From Paenibacillus sp. DCT19 (GTDB lineage: Bacteria > Bacillota > Bacilli > Paenibacillales > Paenibacillaceae): a DNA stretch of 64,000 nt. The notes under the pieces are model-generated. The model was given only the letters and a program-made list of their open reading frames with translations. It searched no databases and was not told the DNA's origin. Positions 19,163-28,793 of the stretch are shown piece after piece; within the stretch, counting starts at the first letter, position 1, and each line of letters begins with the position of its first letter. The translations under genes were made by a program, and so were the position numbers. The DNA is taken from positions 3,111,501 to 3,175,500 of the forward strand of contig NZ_CP029639.1 in NCBI RefSeq assembly GCF_003268635.1, written 5' to 3'.

Positions 19163-19327
19163 CTACACCGAAATGAAAATGGCTGCATCGATGAGCTGTT
19201 GTATCACACTGTACCCAGTTTCCAGACCGTTGTGCACTCTTCATGACAAAAGGTGGCTAGCCATCCTGATCTAGTGGATGAAAGCTCTGTCTGGTTTCAT
19301 TCAGCATTAATATGAGAATAGTTTTAC

Positions 19328-19359
19328 GTCGTTGGCTCATTTGGGTCAGCGACTTTTTT
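19328..19359 (+). terminator. Rho-independent terminator after GH95
   Basis: A GTCGTTG/CAGCGAC stem (one G-U pair) with a 12-base loop is followed by six T. Confidence 0.8.
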
Positions 19360-19422
19360 CATGCTCAGAAGCTTTCTGCTCCTCATTTCAATGAATGCAA
19401 TGTGCGAGTTCAAATGATCCGT

Positions 19423-19502
19423 TGTCGTTTCGCGCAATAAATTTATTAATCCGTGCAATGAAATTGCTTACATTAAGCTATAAAATGTAAGAAATCTGGC
19501 AC
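19423..19502 (+). promoter_or_regulatory. Shared 80-bp promoter/operator element, copy 2
   Basis: The counterpart of 14576-14655, here about 170 bp before the response-regulator gene. It has the same CGCAATAAAT block, the same GTGCAATGAA block and the same CTATAAAATGTAA with its -10 at identical spacing. Confidence 0.7.
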
Positions 19503-19670
19503 ATCTAGCTAGAATTTTGCAATGTACCGAGGATATAAAGCTCAATCGCGGAAAATGGGCTGTGTCCTTATTCATCATAGTGTGCAGAAGGAACCTCACT
19601 GGTTTCCACCCGCCAAGAGAGAACATGCGCTGGCGGTTTATTTTCGTTGAAGAGAAAGGGGACGAAATAC

Positions 19671-21235
19671 ATGTTAAAGGTTCTGCTAGTGGACGATGAA
19701 ATGTTTGTTCGGAAGGGGATGCATGAACTGATTGACTGGCATGCCCTCGGCATGGAGATTACCGGGAAGCTGAGAACGGTTTGGAAGCATTACAAATGGC
19801 GGAATGTTTGCGGCCTGACGTCATCATTACGGATATTCGAATGCCTGTTCTAGATGGGCTGGAGCTGATCCGTGCTATCGAACAACTGCCCAATCTGGAG
19901 CCGGTATTCATCATCATAAGTGGATATCATGACTTCAAGTATGCACAGCAGGCCATCAAGTATGGGGTCCAAGATTACATTCTCAAGCCGATTGATGATG
20001 AAGAAATGACAGCAACATTACAGAAATCAGCTGATATGATCCAGAGCAAAAGAAAGCACGCATTCTTAGCAGAGGAACAAGCCAGCACAATTATGCTTGA
20101 GGACATCATCAAAGGTAAGGTGCAGAAGCAGCAGGAGCATCGGTACACCGAGGTATTAGGGATTCAGCCGCAGGACGATCTTATGATGATTTTGATGGAA
20201 CCGCAGTCGGGTCTACAAGAAAGAAAAGTTAATGTCCAGCGAGTGCGTGAGGTGTTACAGGTGCTGGAGGATGAGCTCTTCAGATTGTTCGTTATGGAGC
20301 AGAGAAATAGGTTTGTCCTCATGCTTATATGGAAGGAGAATAACCGCAAGAGCATTGTGGAGGATAAGCTGAACTGTATTCACAAAAAGCTAAGTGAAAG
20401 TTTAAAAGTAGATATCGGACTGTATGCAGGCACACTCGTGAACGAATTAAGTGATGTTCCAAGGTCGTATGGTGAGGCGGAAGAAGCAATTCGTCACAAG
20501 TATGCTGAACATAGCGGAGTTGTAAGATATATGGAGATTAAGGAAAAACCGTTATATGTGTTCAACGTGAATCAAGATGATATTGAACCTATGATCCTAA
20601 GTTTGGAAGAGAGGAGTCAGGCTGCCTGTCTTCAAATAGTGAATGACATGTTCACGCAATTCCATGTGCGCCGGTTTTCCCCTCAAGCCGTTGCAGGTTC
20701 AATACTGCGATGTACCACAGGGATTCTTGCTGTAGTCCATGAGATGGGCGGGGATGACCAAGGACTGCAGCGGTTAAAGGAATTGGCACAGCAAAGTCAT
20801 GAGGGATGGAATTTACGCCTGCTTCAAGACGCTTTCTTGGTCGCGCTAGAGGAGGCGGAGGAATACATTGCACAATTACGGAAAGAGCAGTCCAAAGGAG
20901 ATATTAGTAAAATCAAGCGTTATATTGACTCGCATTATACGGAGAATATTAGCCTTAAAAGTATCGCTGCGCTGTTCTATGTGAACCCGGTCTACCTTGG
21001 ACGTCTATTTCGCAAAAGTTACGACCTTTATTTCAATGAGTATCTGCTTGAACTACGGATTCAGGAAGCGAAGAAGCTCCTACGTCAGACAGATCTAAGA
21101 ATGTACGAGGTGGCTGCGCGCGTAGGATTTCAGAATGCAGATTATTTCGTAACACAGTTCGAGAAGATTGTCGCCATGTCACCTACCTCATATCGAAATT
21201 TTATCAAAGAAACCAGTGAGCGAGGTGCACAATGA
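19671..21235 (+). pseudogene. AraC-type response regulator (YesN-like), frame broken by one base
   Basis: The restored product is about 521 aa. A receiver domain opens MLKVLLVDDEMFVRKGM and has the phospho-acceptor Asp55 in VIITDIRMPVLDG and the conserved Lys in DYILKPI. A long linker follows, then a C-terminal double helix-turn-helix (FYVNPVYLGRLFRKSYD, RVGFQNADYFVTQFEK). The frame is lost at G run 19764-19766: three G present, four restore ITGEAENGLEALQMAE. The ATG follows AAAGGGG. It overlaps the sensor kinase start by four bases (ATGA), so the pair is translationally coupled. Confidence 0.9.
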
Positions 21236-22971
21236 TCAGGTGGAACCTGAATTACATGAAACTTCGGGACAAGCTGCTGCTCATGTATGTACTGTCTGTG
21301 TTCATTCCCATCGTTGTTACAAACGTTGTCTTCTACAATGTGACTACCGCCAATATACGCAGCCAGAAAACGCGTGATGCAGGAGTCGCCTTGAACAATC
21401 TGAAAAATGATCTGCGTGTAACGATAGATCAAGGCGTAGGCTTGTCTTATTCGTTGTATGCTGACCCTGTGTTCAATGACACACTTTCCCGTACATTCCG
21501 TAGTCATTTTGAATATATTGATGCTTACAATTCATATCTACAAGGAGAATTTTCCGGTAAATTGATTGAAGGAATTCGCTGGTATCAAGTATATACGGAT
21601 AACCCTACCGTACTATCTTCAGGATACATTGACCGCTTGACCGATAGTGTCCGTAGCACGAATTGGTACCAGCAGTTTCAGAGCCATTCCGCTCCTTATC
21701 CTGCATTGATTGCAACGGATCAGATGTTAAGTCTGGTGCAGCGACTGGACAATCTGGATACCGGCGGGATAGAACAGCTTCTCAAAATTGACATGAATAT
21801 GGATCTCATCAAAGATCATTTTCGCAATAGTGGTTTTGACGGGGACGTATATCTGCTTGATCCGGGAGGGCGTATCCGTTTCTCGAACGATGCCCAAACA
21901 ATAGATCCCCAATTAGGGGAGCTGTACAGCAAAATCCAGTTTCCGAATAAAACAATTCAATTTGAACGCACATTCACAGGCATTAACTATTTGGAGGGCT
22001 GGTCCCTGCAAGGTGTCATGGATGAAGAAATTGTACTACGTGAGGTGCGTAAATCCCGTGCATTCGTCGTTTGGCTGGCTTGCATCAATTTTGTGTTGCC
22101 TACAATTATCATCGCAGCGATGTCCAGATCCATTCATGTCAGACTCGTACGAATTCTTAAACATATGAAAAAAGTGAAAACGCAGAAATTCCAGACGATT
22201 CCTCCTGAAAACGCCAGGGATGAGATAGGTCAACTTACGATGGAATTCAATCGGATGACCGAGACAATCCGTAATCTCATTGATGAAGTTTACCTAGCGG
22301 ATATACAGAAGAAAGATCTGGAGCTGAAGCAACAGCAAGCGCAGCTTCACGCGCTCCATAGCCAGATTAATCCCCACTTCCTGTTCAATACACTTGAATC
22401 CGTTCGAATGCGAAGTCTGATCAAGGGCGAGAAGGAAACAGCCAAAATGGTGCACCACATGGCAAAAATGTTCCGGAAGTCCATCAGTTGGAACCAGCAT
22501 GATGTGACGGTGAAGGAAGAATTGGAGCTGATCGAGAGTTTCCTGCAAATTCAGAAGTACCGCTTTGGCGAAAAGCTTCACTATCGTATTGAAGCAGATC
22601 CGTCCACACTCATGTATCGCATTCCCAAGATGGTCATTCTTCCATTTGTTGAAAATGCAAGTATTCACGGGATTGAATCAAGCCCGGACGAAGGTTTTAT
22701 TGAACTGCTTGTTACTGCTAAGCATGATCGGCTTCATATCTCACTGCAGGATAACGGGATAGGCATGTCTCCTGCTAGGTTGGAGGAACTGCTGAGTTAT
22801 CTGGATCAGAACACAGATATGGGTGAACATGTTGGCATGAAGAATGCGTATAGCCGGTTGAAACTATGCTACAAGGACGATTTTTCATTCCATATTCAGA
22901 CATGGGAAGGAGAAGGCACACATATTGAAATTACGCTGCCACTTGATCCAGACAGCATTTGGGACGAGTGA
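21232..22971 (+). CDS. Membrane sensor histidine kinase (YesM-like)
   Basis: 579 aa. Transmembrane segments lie at about 14-35 and 274-296 with an extracytoplasmic sensor domain between them. A HAMP linker follows (about 298-350), then the His_kinase domain with the phospho-accepting His near 381 in HSQINPHFLFNTLESV. The ATPase has the N box LPFVENASIHG and G boxes DNGIGMS and GMKNAYSRL. This is the family that pairs with YesN-type regulators to control sugar ABC importers. It is coupled to the upstream regulator gene and is followed by the solute-binding-protein genes. Confidence 0.95.
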   Translation: MIRWNLNYMKLRDKLLLMYVLSVFIPIVVTNVVFYNVTTANIRSQKTRDAGVALNNLKNDLRVTIDQGVGLSYSLYADPVFNDTLSRTFRSHFEYIDAYNSYLQGEFSGKLIEGIRWYQVYTDNPTVLSSGYIDRLTDSVRSTNWYQQFQSHSAPYPALIATDQMLSLVQRLDNLDTGGIEQLLKIDMNMDLIKDHFRNSGFDGDVYLLDPGGRIRFSNDAQTIDPQLGELYSKIQFPNKTIQFERTFTGINYLEGWSLQGVMDEEIVLREVRKSRAFVVWLACINFVLPTIIIAAMSRSIHVRLVRILKHMKKVKTQKFQTIPPENARDEIGQLTMEFNRMTETIRNLIDEVYLADIQKKDLELKQQQAQLHALHSQINPHFLFNTLESVRMRSLIKGEKETAKMVHHMAKMFRKSISWNQHDVTVKEELELIESFLQIQKYRFGEKLHYRIEADPSTLMYRIPKMVILPFVENASIHGIESSPDEGFIELLVTAKHDRLHISLQDNGIGMSPARLEELLSYLDQNTDMGEHVGMKNAYSRLKLCYKDDFSFHIQTWEGEGTHIEITLPLDPDSIWDE

Positions 22972-23021
22972 AGAAGCTGAATATACTTTTCTAAGCAGAA
23001 GGTACATTTTCATGGGTAACT

Positions 23022-23036
23022 TTGAAAGCGCTATCT
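23022..23036 (+). promoter_or_regulatory. cre site (CcpA operator) before the sugar-binding-protein genes
   Basis: TTGAAAGCGCTATCT fits every fixed position of WTGNAANCGNWNNCW. It lies between the kinase and the first binding-protein gene, 55 bp before its ATG, where it could repress a local promoter or act as a roadblock. Confidence 0.7.
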
Positions 23037-23091
23037 TGATATATTGAGAGTGCCACAGACACTAAGACTATTCAAAGGGGGCATCTGCTGC

Positions 23092-24753
23092 ATGTTTAGA
23101 AAAAAAACACTGATCACAGGCTTGGCTATCCTGCTTGCGGTCACAATTGCGGGCTGTAACAAAGCCAGTCCGGAAGCTACATCCCCAGACAGCAATGACA
23201 ACTCACCAGTTACGTTCAAATATTTCACGTTTGGCGGGGGCAAGAAGGACATCCTGGCTAGTAGTACAACGATTGGTAAGAAGCTTCAGGAACAAACAGG
23301 CGTAGATTGGAAAATGGAATATCTGGTGGGCGACAGTGCGACGAAGGCCGGCGTCATGATTGCAAGTGGTGATTATCCAGACATTATCGACTCTAGTGGT
23401 GAAATGGCGAAATTGATGGATGCAGGGGCATTCATTCCTCTGGATGACCTAATTGAACAGTACGGACCTAATATCAAACGAGTCTATGGCCCTGATATGG
23501 ACAAATTCAGACAAGAGGATGGTCAAATCTACTTCTTCCCATATACCGCTAACATCGGGTATGTGTCTGAGCCTAATTTCCAAACGGGTTTCTACATTCA
23601 GCGTGCCGTGCTCAAAGAATTCAACTATCCCAAAATCAAGACATTGGACGAATATTTCGATTTAATTGAACAATACAAGCAGAAGTATCCTCAGATTGAC
23701 GGCAAGGACACCATTGGCTTCGCTACCCTTGCGGGTGAACCTAGCAGCTTCTTCACCTTGCAAAACCCGGCGATGCACCTGGCTGGTTATCCGAATGATG
23801 GCAGCGTGATGGTGGATATTAACAGTCACGAAGCGAAGCTCGTCGCAGGTTCTGATTATCAGAAACAATGGATTCAGAAGCTCAGCGAAGTTAACGCCCA
23901 GGGTATGTTCGATCCAGAATCATTCACAATGAACCGAGATCAATACCTTGCTAAATTGACGTCAGGCCGGGTACTTGGGTACTTCAGTTATTCCTGGCAG
24001 GTTGGCGATGCCACGAGCAATCTCAAGAAGGCTGGCATGGATGACAAACGGTACGTGGCACTTCCAATCGTATTCGATAACAACGTTAAGGATCAGTATA
24101 TTGATCCCCCGGGCTTTGTGAACAATTACGGTATCGGGATCACTGTGAATGCGAAAGATCCGGTACGGATTATCAAGTATTTTGACAACCTGCTTAAGGA
24201 AGAGAATCAGATCCTCGTACAGTGGGGCATTCAAGATGAGACGTATAGCGTGAATGATGAAGGACGTTTCTACTTTGAGAATGAGGAGCAGCGCAAATAC
24301 CACGAGGATCCTGAAATGAGCCAGAAATTTGGCTTTGACTATTTCAACTACAGCTGGCCACGGTATGGTAATAACTCTTTGTTAGAGGATGGGAATGCCT
24401 ATGGTCCGGGTAATCAGCCGGAGGTGGCTACCTTCAGTTATACCGATGGTGACAAACTGCTGCTAGAGAAGTACGGCGTAGAAACATTTGCTGAGTTGTT
24501 CAGTACACCGGATGAACGACCTTGGTCGCCTGCATGGTCCATTGCTCTGGAGCAGGGCTCACCTGAACAGATCTTTATTACCAAGGCAGATGATCTACAG
24601 AAGAAATATTTACCTAAAATGATTATGGAATCGCCTTCAAGCTTTGATAACACGTGGAATGAATATATGGGGCAATTGAATCAATTGGACAAAAAAACAT
24701 ACGAAGACACGATAACGCAAGCAGTGAAGGATCGTGTAGCAGGCAAATGGTAA
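23092..24753 (+). CDS. Extracellular sugar-binding lipoprotein of an ABC importer (LplA-like), paralogue 1
   Basis: 553 aa. The signal peptide ends in a lipobox (LAVTIAGC), so Cys at about residue 21 is lipidated and the protein is held at the outer face of the membrane. The mature part is the long family-1 type binding protein found with YesM/YesN systems (TKAGVMIASGDYPDIIDSSG, FIPLDDLIEQYGPNIKRVYG). I take the ATG after CAAAGGGGG rather than the in-frame start 48 bases upstream, which would extend the signal peptide oddly. It is very similar throughout to the next gene. Confidence 0.93.
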   Translation: MFRKKTLITGLAILLAVTIAGCNKASPEATSPDSNDNSPVTFKYFTFGGGKKDILASSTTIGKKLQEQTGVDWKMEYLVGDSATKAGVMIASGDYPDIIDSSGEMAKLMDAGAFIPLDDLIEQYGPNIKRVYGPDMDKFRQEDGQIYFFPYTANIGYVSEPNFQTGFYIQRAVLKEFNYPKIKTLDEYFDLIEQYKQKYPQIDGKDTIGFATLAGEPSSFFTLQNPAMHLAGYPNDGSVMVDINSHEAKLVAGSDYQKQWIQKLSEVNAQGMFDPESFTMNRDQYLAKLTSGRVLGYFSYSWQVGDATSNLKKAGMDDKRYVALPIVFDNNVKDQYIDPPGFVNNYGIGITVNAKDPVRIIKYFDNLLKEENQILVQWGIQDETYSVNDEGRFYFENEEQRKYHEDPEMSQKFGFDYFNYSWPRYGNNSLLEDGNAYGPGNQPEVATFSYTDGDKLLLEKYGVETFAELFSTPDERPWSPAWSIALEQGSPEQIFITKADDLQKKYLPKMIMESPSSFDNTWNEYMGQLNQLDKKTYEDTITQAVKDRVAGKW

Positions 24754-24793
24754 TCGAAGCCATTTAGACCACACGAACGGGGGAAATTCACAT

Positions 24794-26470
24794 ATGGTGA
24801 AACCAAAATTGAAAACGGCAGGTTTAGCCGTTGTACTCATGGCTTTGCTGGCTGGATGCAGCCAGAACAATTCGTCTTCCTCACCTTCAACGCCAACTGA
24901 GGATGATAACAGTCCAGTCACATTCTCATATTACATGTTCTCTCCAGGCAAGAAGGATACATTGGCAAGTGAAACAAGGATTGGTAAAGAGTTGCAAGAG
25001 CAGACGGGTGTGGACTTCAAGATGGAATACCTTGTCGGTGACAGTGCTACAAAAGCAGGGGTGATGATCGCCAGTGGAGATTACCCAGATGTCATCAGCT
25101 CCAGTGGGGAAATGTCCAAGTTATTGGATGCAGGAGCCTACATTCCTTTGGATGATCTCATTGAACAATATGGACCGAATATTAAGAGAGTATATGGACC
25201 GTATTTTGACAAAATGAGAAATGCAGAGGATGGAAAAATCTATGCGCTACCGTATACAGCCAATCAAGGCGAATACTCTGGTAATCCGAACGTAGGCGGC
25301 GGGGCGTTCTGGATTCAGCGTTCAGTGCTCAAGGAGTTCAACTATCCCAAGATCACTACGTTGGATGAATACTTTGATCTAATCGAGGACTACAAAGAGA
25401 AGCACCCAACGGTTGATGGCGCGGAGACCATTGGATTTGTATCACTCGCCGGCGTAGCCAATAACTTCTTCACCTTGCAAAATCCAGCCATGCATCTAGC
25501 CGGATATCCGAACGATGGTAGCGTTATGGTCAATATGGATACGCATGAAGCAAAAGTGGTTGCTGGAACCGATGAACAGAAAAAATGGGTTGAGAAGCTG
25601 AACGAAATTAATGCCAAAGGCATGCTTGATCCAGAATCATTCACAATGAACAAAGACCAATACTTAGCGAAGCTGACTTCAGGCCGTGTTCTTGGTTACT
25701 TCAATTACGGTTGGCAGATCGGAGACGCAAGTAAAAACTTACTCTCGGCAGGCATTGATGAGAAACGTTATGCACCGCTCCCGATTGTGTTTGATGAAGG
25801 GATCAAGGATCAATATATCGACCCGCCTGGGTTCGTAAACAATTATGCAACTGGCATCACGGTCAATGCGAAAGATCCGGTTCGTATTATCCAGTATTTC
25901 GATAACTTGCTGAAAGAAGAAAATCAGATCCTGGTACAGTGGGGGATCAAAGACGAGACGTATAGTGTCGATGAGAATGGACGATTCTATTATGCCAATG
26001 ACGATCAGCGCAAAGCTCATGATGATCTAGAGCTGAGCCGCCAATTCGGATTCACCTATTTTGGCACAGACTGGCCACGTTATGGTGGTGAATCTACACT
26101 GTCTGATGGAAACGCATACAGCCCAGGTAACCAGCCTGAGGTAGCCGCAGCTTCATACACAGAAGGGGATAAGAAATTCCTCGACGCCTATGGCATCCAA
26201 ACGTTTAGTGAATTGTTTAACAAGCCTGAAGAGCGGCCTTGGTTCCCTGCGTGGTCCATTGCACTGGAGCAAGGCTCACCTGAACAGATCTTCACGACCA
26301 AATCAGATGATCTCCAGCGCAAATATTTACCGGAGATGATTCTGGGATCACCAGCGAACTTCAGCAAACTGTGGGATACCTACATGGCAGAGCTGAGCAA
26401 ACTGGACAAAGCTGGCTATGAAGCAACGATTACGAGAATTGTACAGGATCGAGTAGCTGGCAAATGGTAA
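24794..26470 (+). CDS. Extracellular sugar-binding lipoprotein (LplA-like), paralogue 2
   Basis: 558 aa with lipobox LALLAGC-type (MALLAGCSQN) near residue 22. It is collinear with the previous product: both share VGDSATKAGVMIASGDYPD, NAKDPVRII and the C-terminal DRVAGKW. Differences concentrate in the exposed N-terminal linker and around residues 150-165, where this copy has a GNPNVGGGAFWIQ insertion relative to its neighbour. The start is ATG with GGGGGAAA upstream. The tandem copies are best explained by local duplication, possibly widening ligand range. Confidence 0.93.
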   Translation: MVKPKLKTAGLAVVLMALLAGCSQNNSSSSPSTPTEDDNSPVTFSYYMFSPGKKDTLASETRIGKELQEQTGVDFKMEYLVGDSATKAGVMIASGDYPDVISSSGEMSKLLDAGAYIPLDDLIEQYGPNIKRVYGPYFDKMRNAEDGKIYALPYTANQGEYSGNPNVGGGAFWIQRSVLKEFNYPKITTLDEYFDLIEDYKEKHPTVDGAETIGFVSLAGVANNFFTLQNPAMHLAGYPNDGSVMVNMDTHEAKVVAGTDEQKKWVEKLNEINAKGMLDPESFTMNKDQYLAKLTSGRVLGYFNYGWQIGDASKNLLSAGIDEKRYAPLPIVFDEGIKDQYIDPPGFVNNYATGITVNAKDPVRIIQYFDNLLKEENQILVQWGIKDETYSVDENGRFYYANDDQRKAHDDLELSRQFGFTYFGTDWPRYGGESTLSDGNAYSPGNQPEVAAASYTEGDKKFLDAYGIQTFSELFNKPEERPWFPAWSIALEQGSPEQIFTTKSDDLQRKYLPEMILGSPANFSKLWDTYMAELSKLDKAGYEATITRIVQDRVAGKW

Positions 26471-26495
26471 AAGGTACGCTGTAAACAAACTGTTA

Positions 26496-26546
26496 CATGC
26501 GCGGGAGAAGAAGAGAGAATCGAATATCAGTCTTGTCTCGCGCATG
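26496..26546 (+). promoter_or_regulatory. Intercistronic stem-loop between binding-protein and permease genes
   Basis: CATGCGCGGGA pairs with TCTCGCGCATG across about 29 bases, without a following T run. In other importers such hairpins protect the upstream binding-protein mRNA and lower permease expression; that role is inferred here. Confidence 0.6.
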
Positions 26547-26577
26547 AATAACAGCATAGGAAAGGAGCAGGTTCAAC

Positions 26578-27549
26578 GTGGAGAAACCTAATGTCCCCCT
26601 TCAGTCAATGCCTCCGGCTTCAGAACCGAAGGGAATCAAAGCAAATTCGTTCTTTAAACGGCTTATACAACAACGAACACTCGCCTTAATGTGCATACCA
26701 TTTGTCATATGGGCTTTTATTTTCAAGTATCTGCCATTATGGGGATGGACCATGGCTTTTCAGAATTTCAAACCAGCCAGATCCTTCTCGGATCAGCAAT
26801 GGGTAGGATGGCATCATTTCAGTATATTGTTCGAGGACAATACATTCTACCGAGTGCTGCGCAATACGCTGGTGATGAGTTCAATCAAACTTGTACTTGG
26901 ATTCGTGACAGCGATTACGCTGGCTCTTTTGTTAAATGAGCTGAAAAACGTAATTTTTAAGCGTTTTGTGCAAACGGTCAGTTATTTGCCACACTTTATT
27001 TCTTGGGTAGTCGCTTCCAGCATTGTACTCACCGTCCTGTCACCAGATGGTATTATCAATCTGCTTCTTACGAAGCTGCATCTCATTGATAGCCCAATCT
27101 TGTGGATGGGGAAAGGCGAGTACTTCTGGGGTATTCTAGGAGCTACAGAAGTGTGGAAGGACGTCGGCTGGAATACAATTATTTATTTGGCGGCGATCAC
27201 AGCCATTGACCCTGCTCAATATGAAGCTGCCGAGATTGATGGAGCTAGTCGATTCAAACGGATGTTATATATCACATTGCCCGGCTTGAAACCCGTTATT
27301 GTCATCTTGTTGATTATGAACATGGGAAGCATTCTCGAGTCTGGATTCGAACCACAATATTTGCTGGGTAACGGAATGAACATGGACTATTCGGAGAACC
27401 TGGATATCTTTGTACTGAAATATGGTTTGGGAATGGGGAACTTTTCCTTGGGTACAGCCGCAGGCATCTTCAAAACCGTAGTCAGCTTCATCTTCCTCTT
27501 CTCCGCGAACTTTATAGCGAAAAAAATGGGAGAAAGCAGATTATTCTAA
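26578..27549 (+). CDS. ABC sugar importer permease (LplB-like)
   Basis: 323 aa with about six membrane segments, the first near residues 38-58 (IPFVIWAFIFKYLPLWGW). The cytoplasmic EAA loop that contacts the ATPase is EAAEIDGASRFKRMLYITLP. GTG start with AAAGGAGCAGG upstream. It pairs with the next gene to form the membrane channel of the LplABC-type importer. Confidence 0.93.
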   Translation: MEKPNVPLQSMPPASEPKGIKANSFFKRLIQQRTLALMCIPFVIWAFIFKYLPLWGWTMAFQNFKPARSFSDQQWVGWHHFSILFEDNTFYRVLRNTLVMSSIKLVLGFVTAITLALLLNELKNVIFKRFVQTVSYLPHFISWVVASSIVLTVLSPDGIINLLLTKLHLIDSPILWMGKGEYFWGILGATEVWKDVGWNTIIYLAAITAIDPAQYEAAEIDGASRFKRMLYITLPGLKPVIVILLIMNMGSILESGFEPQYLLGNGMNMDYSENLDIFVLKYGLGMGNFSLGTAAGIFKTVVSFIFLFSANFIAKKMGESRLF

Positions 27550-27564
27550 AAGGAGGCCTATGCC

Positions 27565-28485
27565 ATGCGAAAAGGAAAAGCGTCCCGTTTGCGCAATAGC
27601 AGCACAGGGGATCGGGCGTTTGACACCATAAACATTACCTTCATGGTGTGCCTGATGATCGTTACCATCTATCCATTTATTAATATGATTGCCGTATCCT
27701 TTAACGATGCCAATGATGCCATTCGTGGTGGAATCTATCTGTGGCCACGGGTGTGGACATTGGACAATTATAAGTATATTTTCGGTGAATCCGATATCTA
27801 TCACGCGACGCTAATTTCGGCACTGCGGACAGTGATTGGAACGGTGGTATCCGTGTTCTGTACAGCGATGTTGGCTTACACGGTCAGTCGCCAAGAGTTT
27901 GTACTTCGCAAGTTTGTTACGATGTTCTTTGTATTCACAATGTACTTTAGTGGGGGATTGATCCCGGGATATCTATTGATCCGTGATCTTGGACTCATTG
28001 GTTCGTTCTGGGTGTATATCATTCCGGGTGTGATCGGTGTATTCAATATGATCGTCATTCGATCCTTTATTGAGGGACTTCCTGAAGGTATTCTAGAGTC
28101 CGCGCGAATTGACGGAGCAGGGGAGTTTACGACCTTTATCCGCGTGGTCCTTCCATTGACCATTCCGGCGATGGCAACTGTGTCGCTCTTTGTGGCGGTG
28201 GGACAATGGAACTCTTGGTTTGATGTATTCCTGTACAACTCATCGAATAAAGAACTTAGCACCTTGCAGTACGAATTAATGAAAATTTTGCAAACGTCAA
28301 CAACTGCAGCTACTGCAACGGCAAGTGATGCGTATCAGTCTGCCGAGAGCAGTGGGACAGCGGTTACGCCTACGTCCATTCGAGCGACGATGACGATCAT
28401 TGCGAGTGTTCCTATACTCATGGTCTATCCGTTCCTGCAAAAGTATTTTGTACAAGGTATGACCATTGGTGGTGTAAAAGGATAA
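27565..28485 (+). CDS. ABC sugar importer permease (LplC-like)
   Basis: 306 aa with six predicted membrane segments and EAA-type loop ESARIDGAGEFTTFIRVVLP. It ends YPFLQKYFVQGMTIGGVKG, the conserved C-terminus of this permease class. AGGAGG lies eight bases before the ATG. No ATPase gene follows and a terminator is immediately downstream. Transporters of this class normally use a shared ATPase (MsmX type) encoded elsewhere. Confidence 0.94.
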   Translation: MRKGKASRLRNSSTGDRAFDTINITFMVCLMIVTIYPFINMIAVSFNDANDAIRGGIYLWPRVWTLDNYKYIFGESDIYHATLISALRTVIGTVVSVFCTAMLAYTVSRQEFVLRKFVTMFFVFTMYFSGGLIPGYLLIRDLGLIGSFWVYIIPGVIGVFNMIVIRSFIEGLPEGILESARIDGAGEFTTFIRVVLPLTIPAMATVSLFVAVGQWNSWFDVFLYNSSNKELSTLQYELMKILQTSTTAATATASDAYQSAESSGTAVTPTSIRATMTIIASVPILMVYPFLQKYFVQGMTIGGVKG

Positions 28486-28487
28486 AT

Positions 28488-28538
28488 AAAAGCCTGCTGT
28501 ACTCTTCTAAGTTTGGTAGAGAACACAGCAGGCTTTTT
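28488..28538 (+). terminator. Rho-independent terminator of the sugar importer operon
   Basis: A perfect stem AAAGCCTGCTGT/ACAGCAGGCTTT flanks a 24-base loop, with five T at the end. Confidence 0.9.
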
Positions 28539-28754
28539 CGCTGTTCAAAGATATTGAGTGTATCTATACTGTGCAAGGACAATCGCTCATCTAGCGCATT
28601 TTGACTTGTTTTCAATAAGCGGATACATTGATACAATTGATTTGGAATAAGATGTTAATTTTTGGAAATTCCCTAGTCAATGGTAATGCATAATACCAAG
28701 TCATTATTTTAGGTTATATGTAATGTTATAGAGATTGTTATGCTCCCACTTAAT

Positions 28755-28784
28755 AAGATCCATTGACTTGTGTCAATGGATCTT
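28755..28784 (-). terminator. Terminator hairpin after the TauE-like gene (minus strand)
   Basis: A 13-bp perfect stem (AAGATCCATTGAC and its complement) with a 4-base loop lies ten bases past the stop codon on the minus strand. AT-rich flanks on both sides could allow action in both directions. Confidence 0.7.
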
Positions 28785-28793
28785 TCGTTTGGA

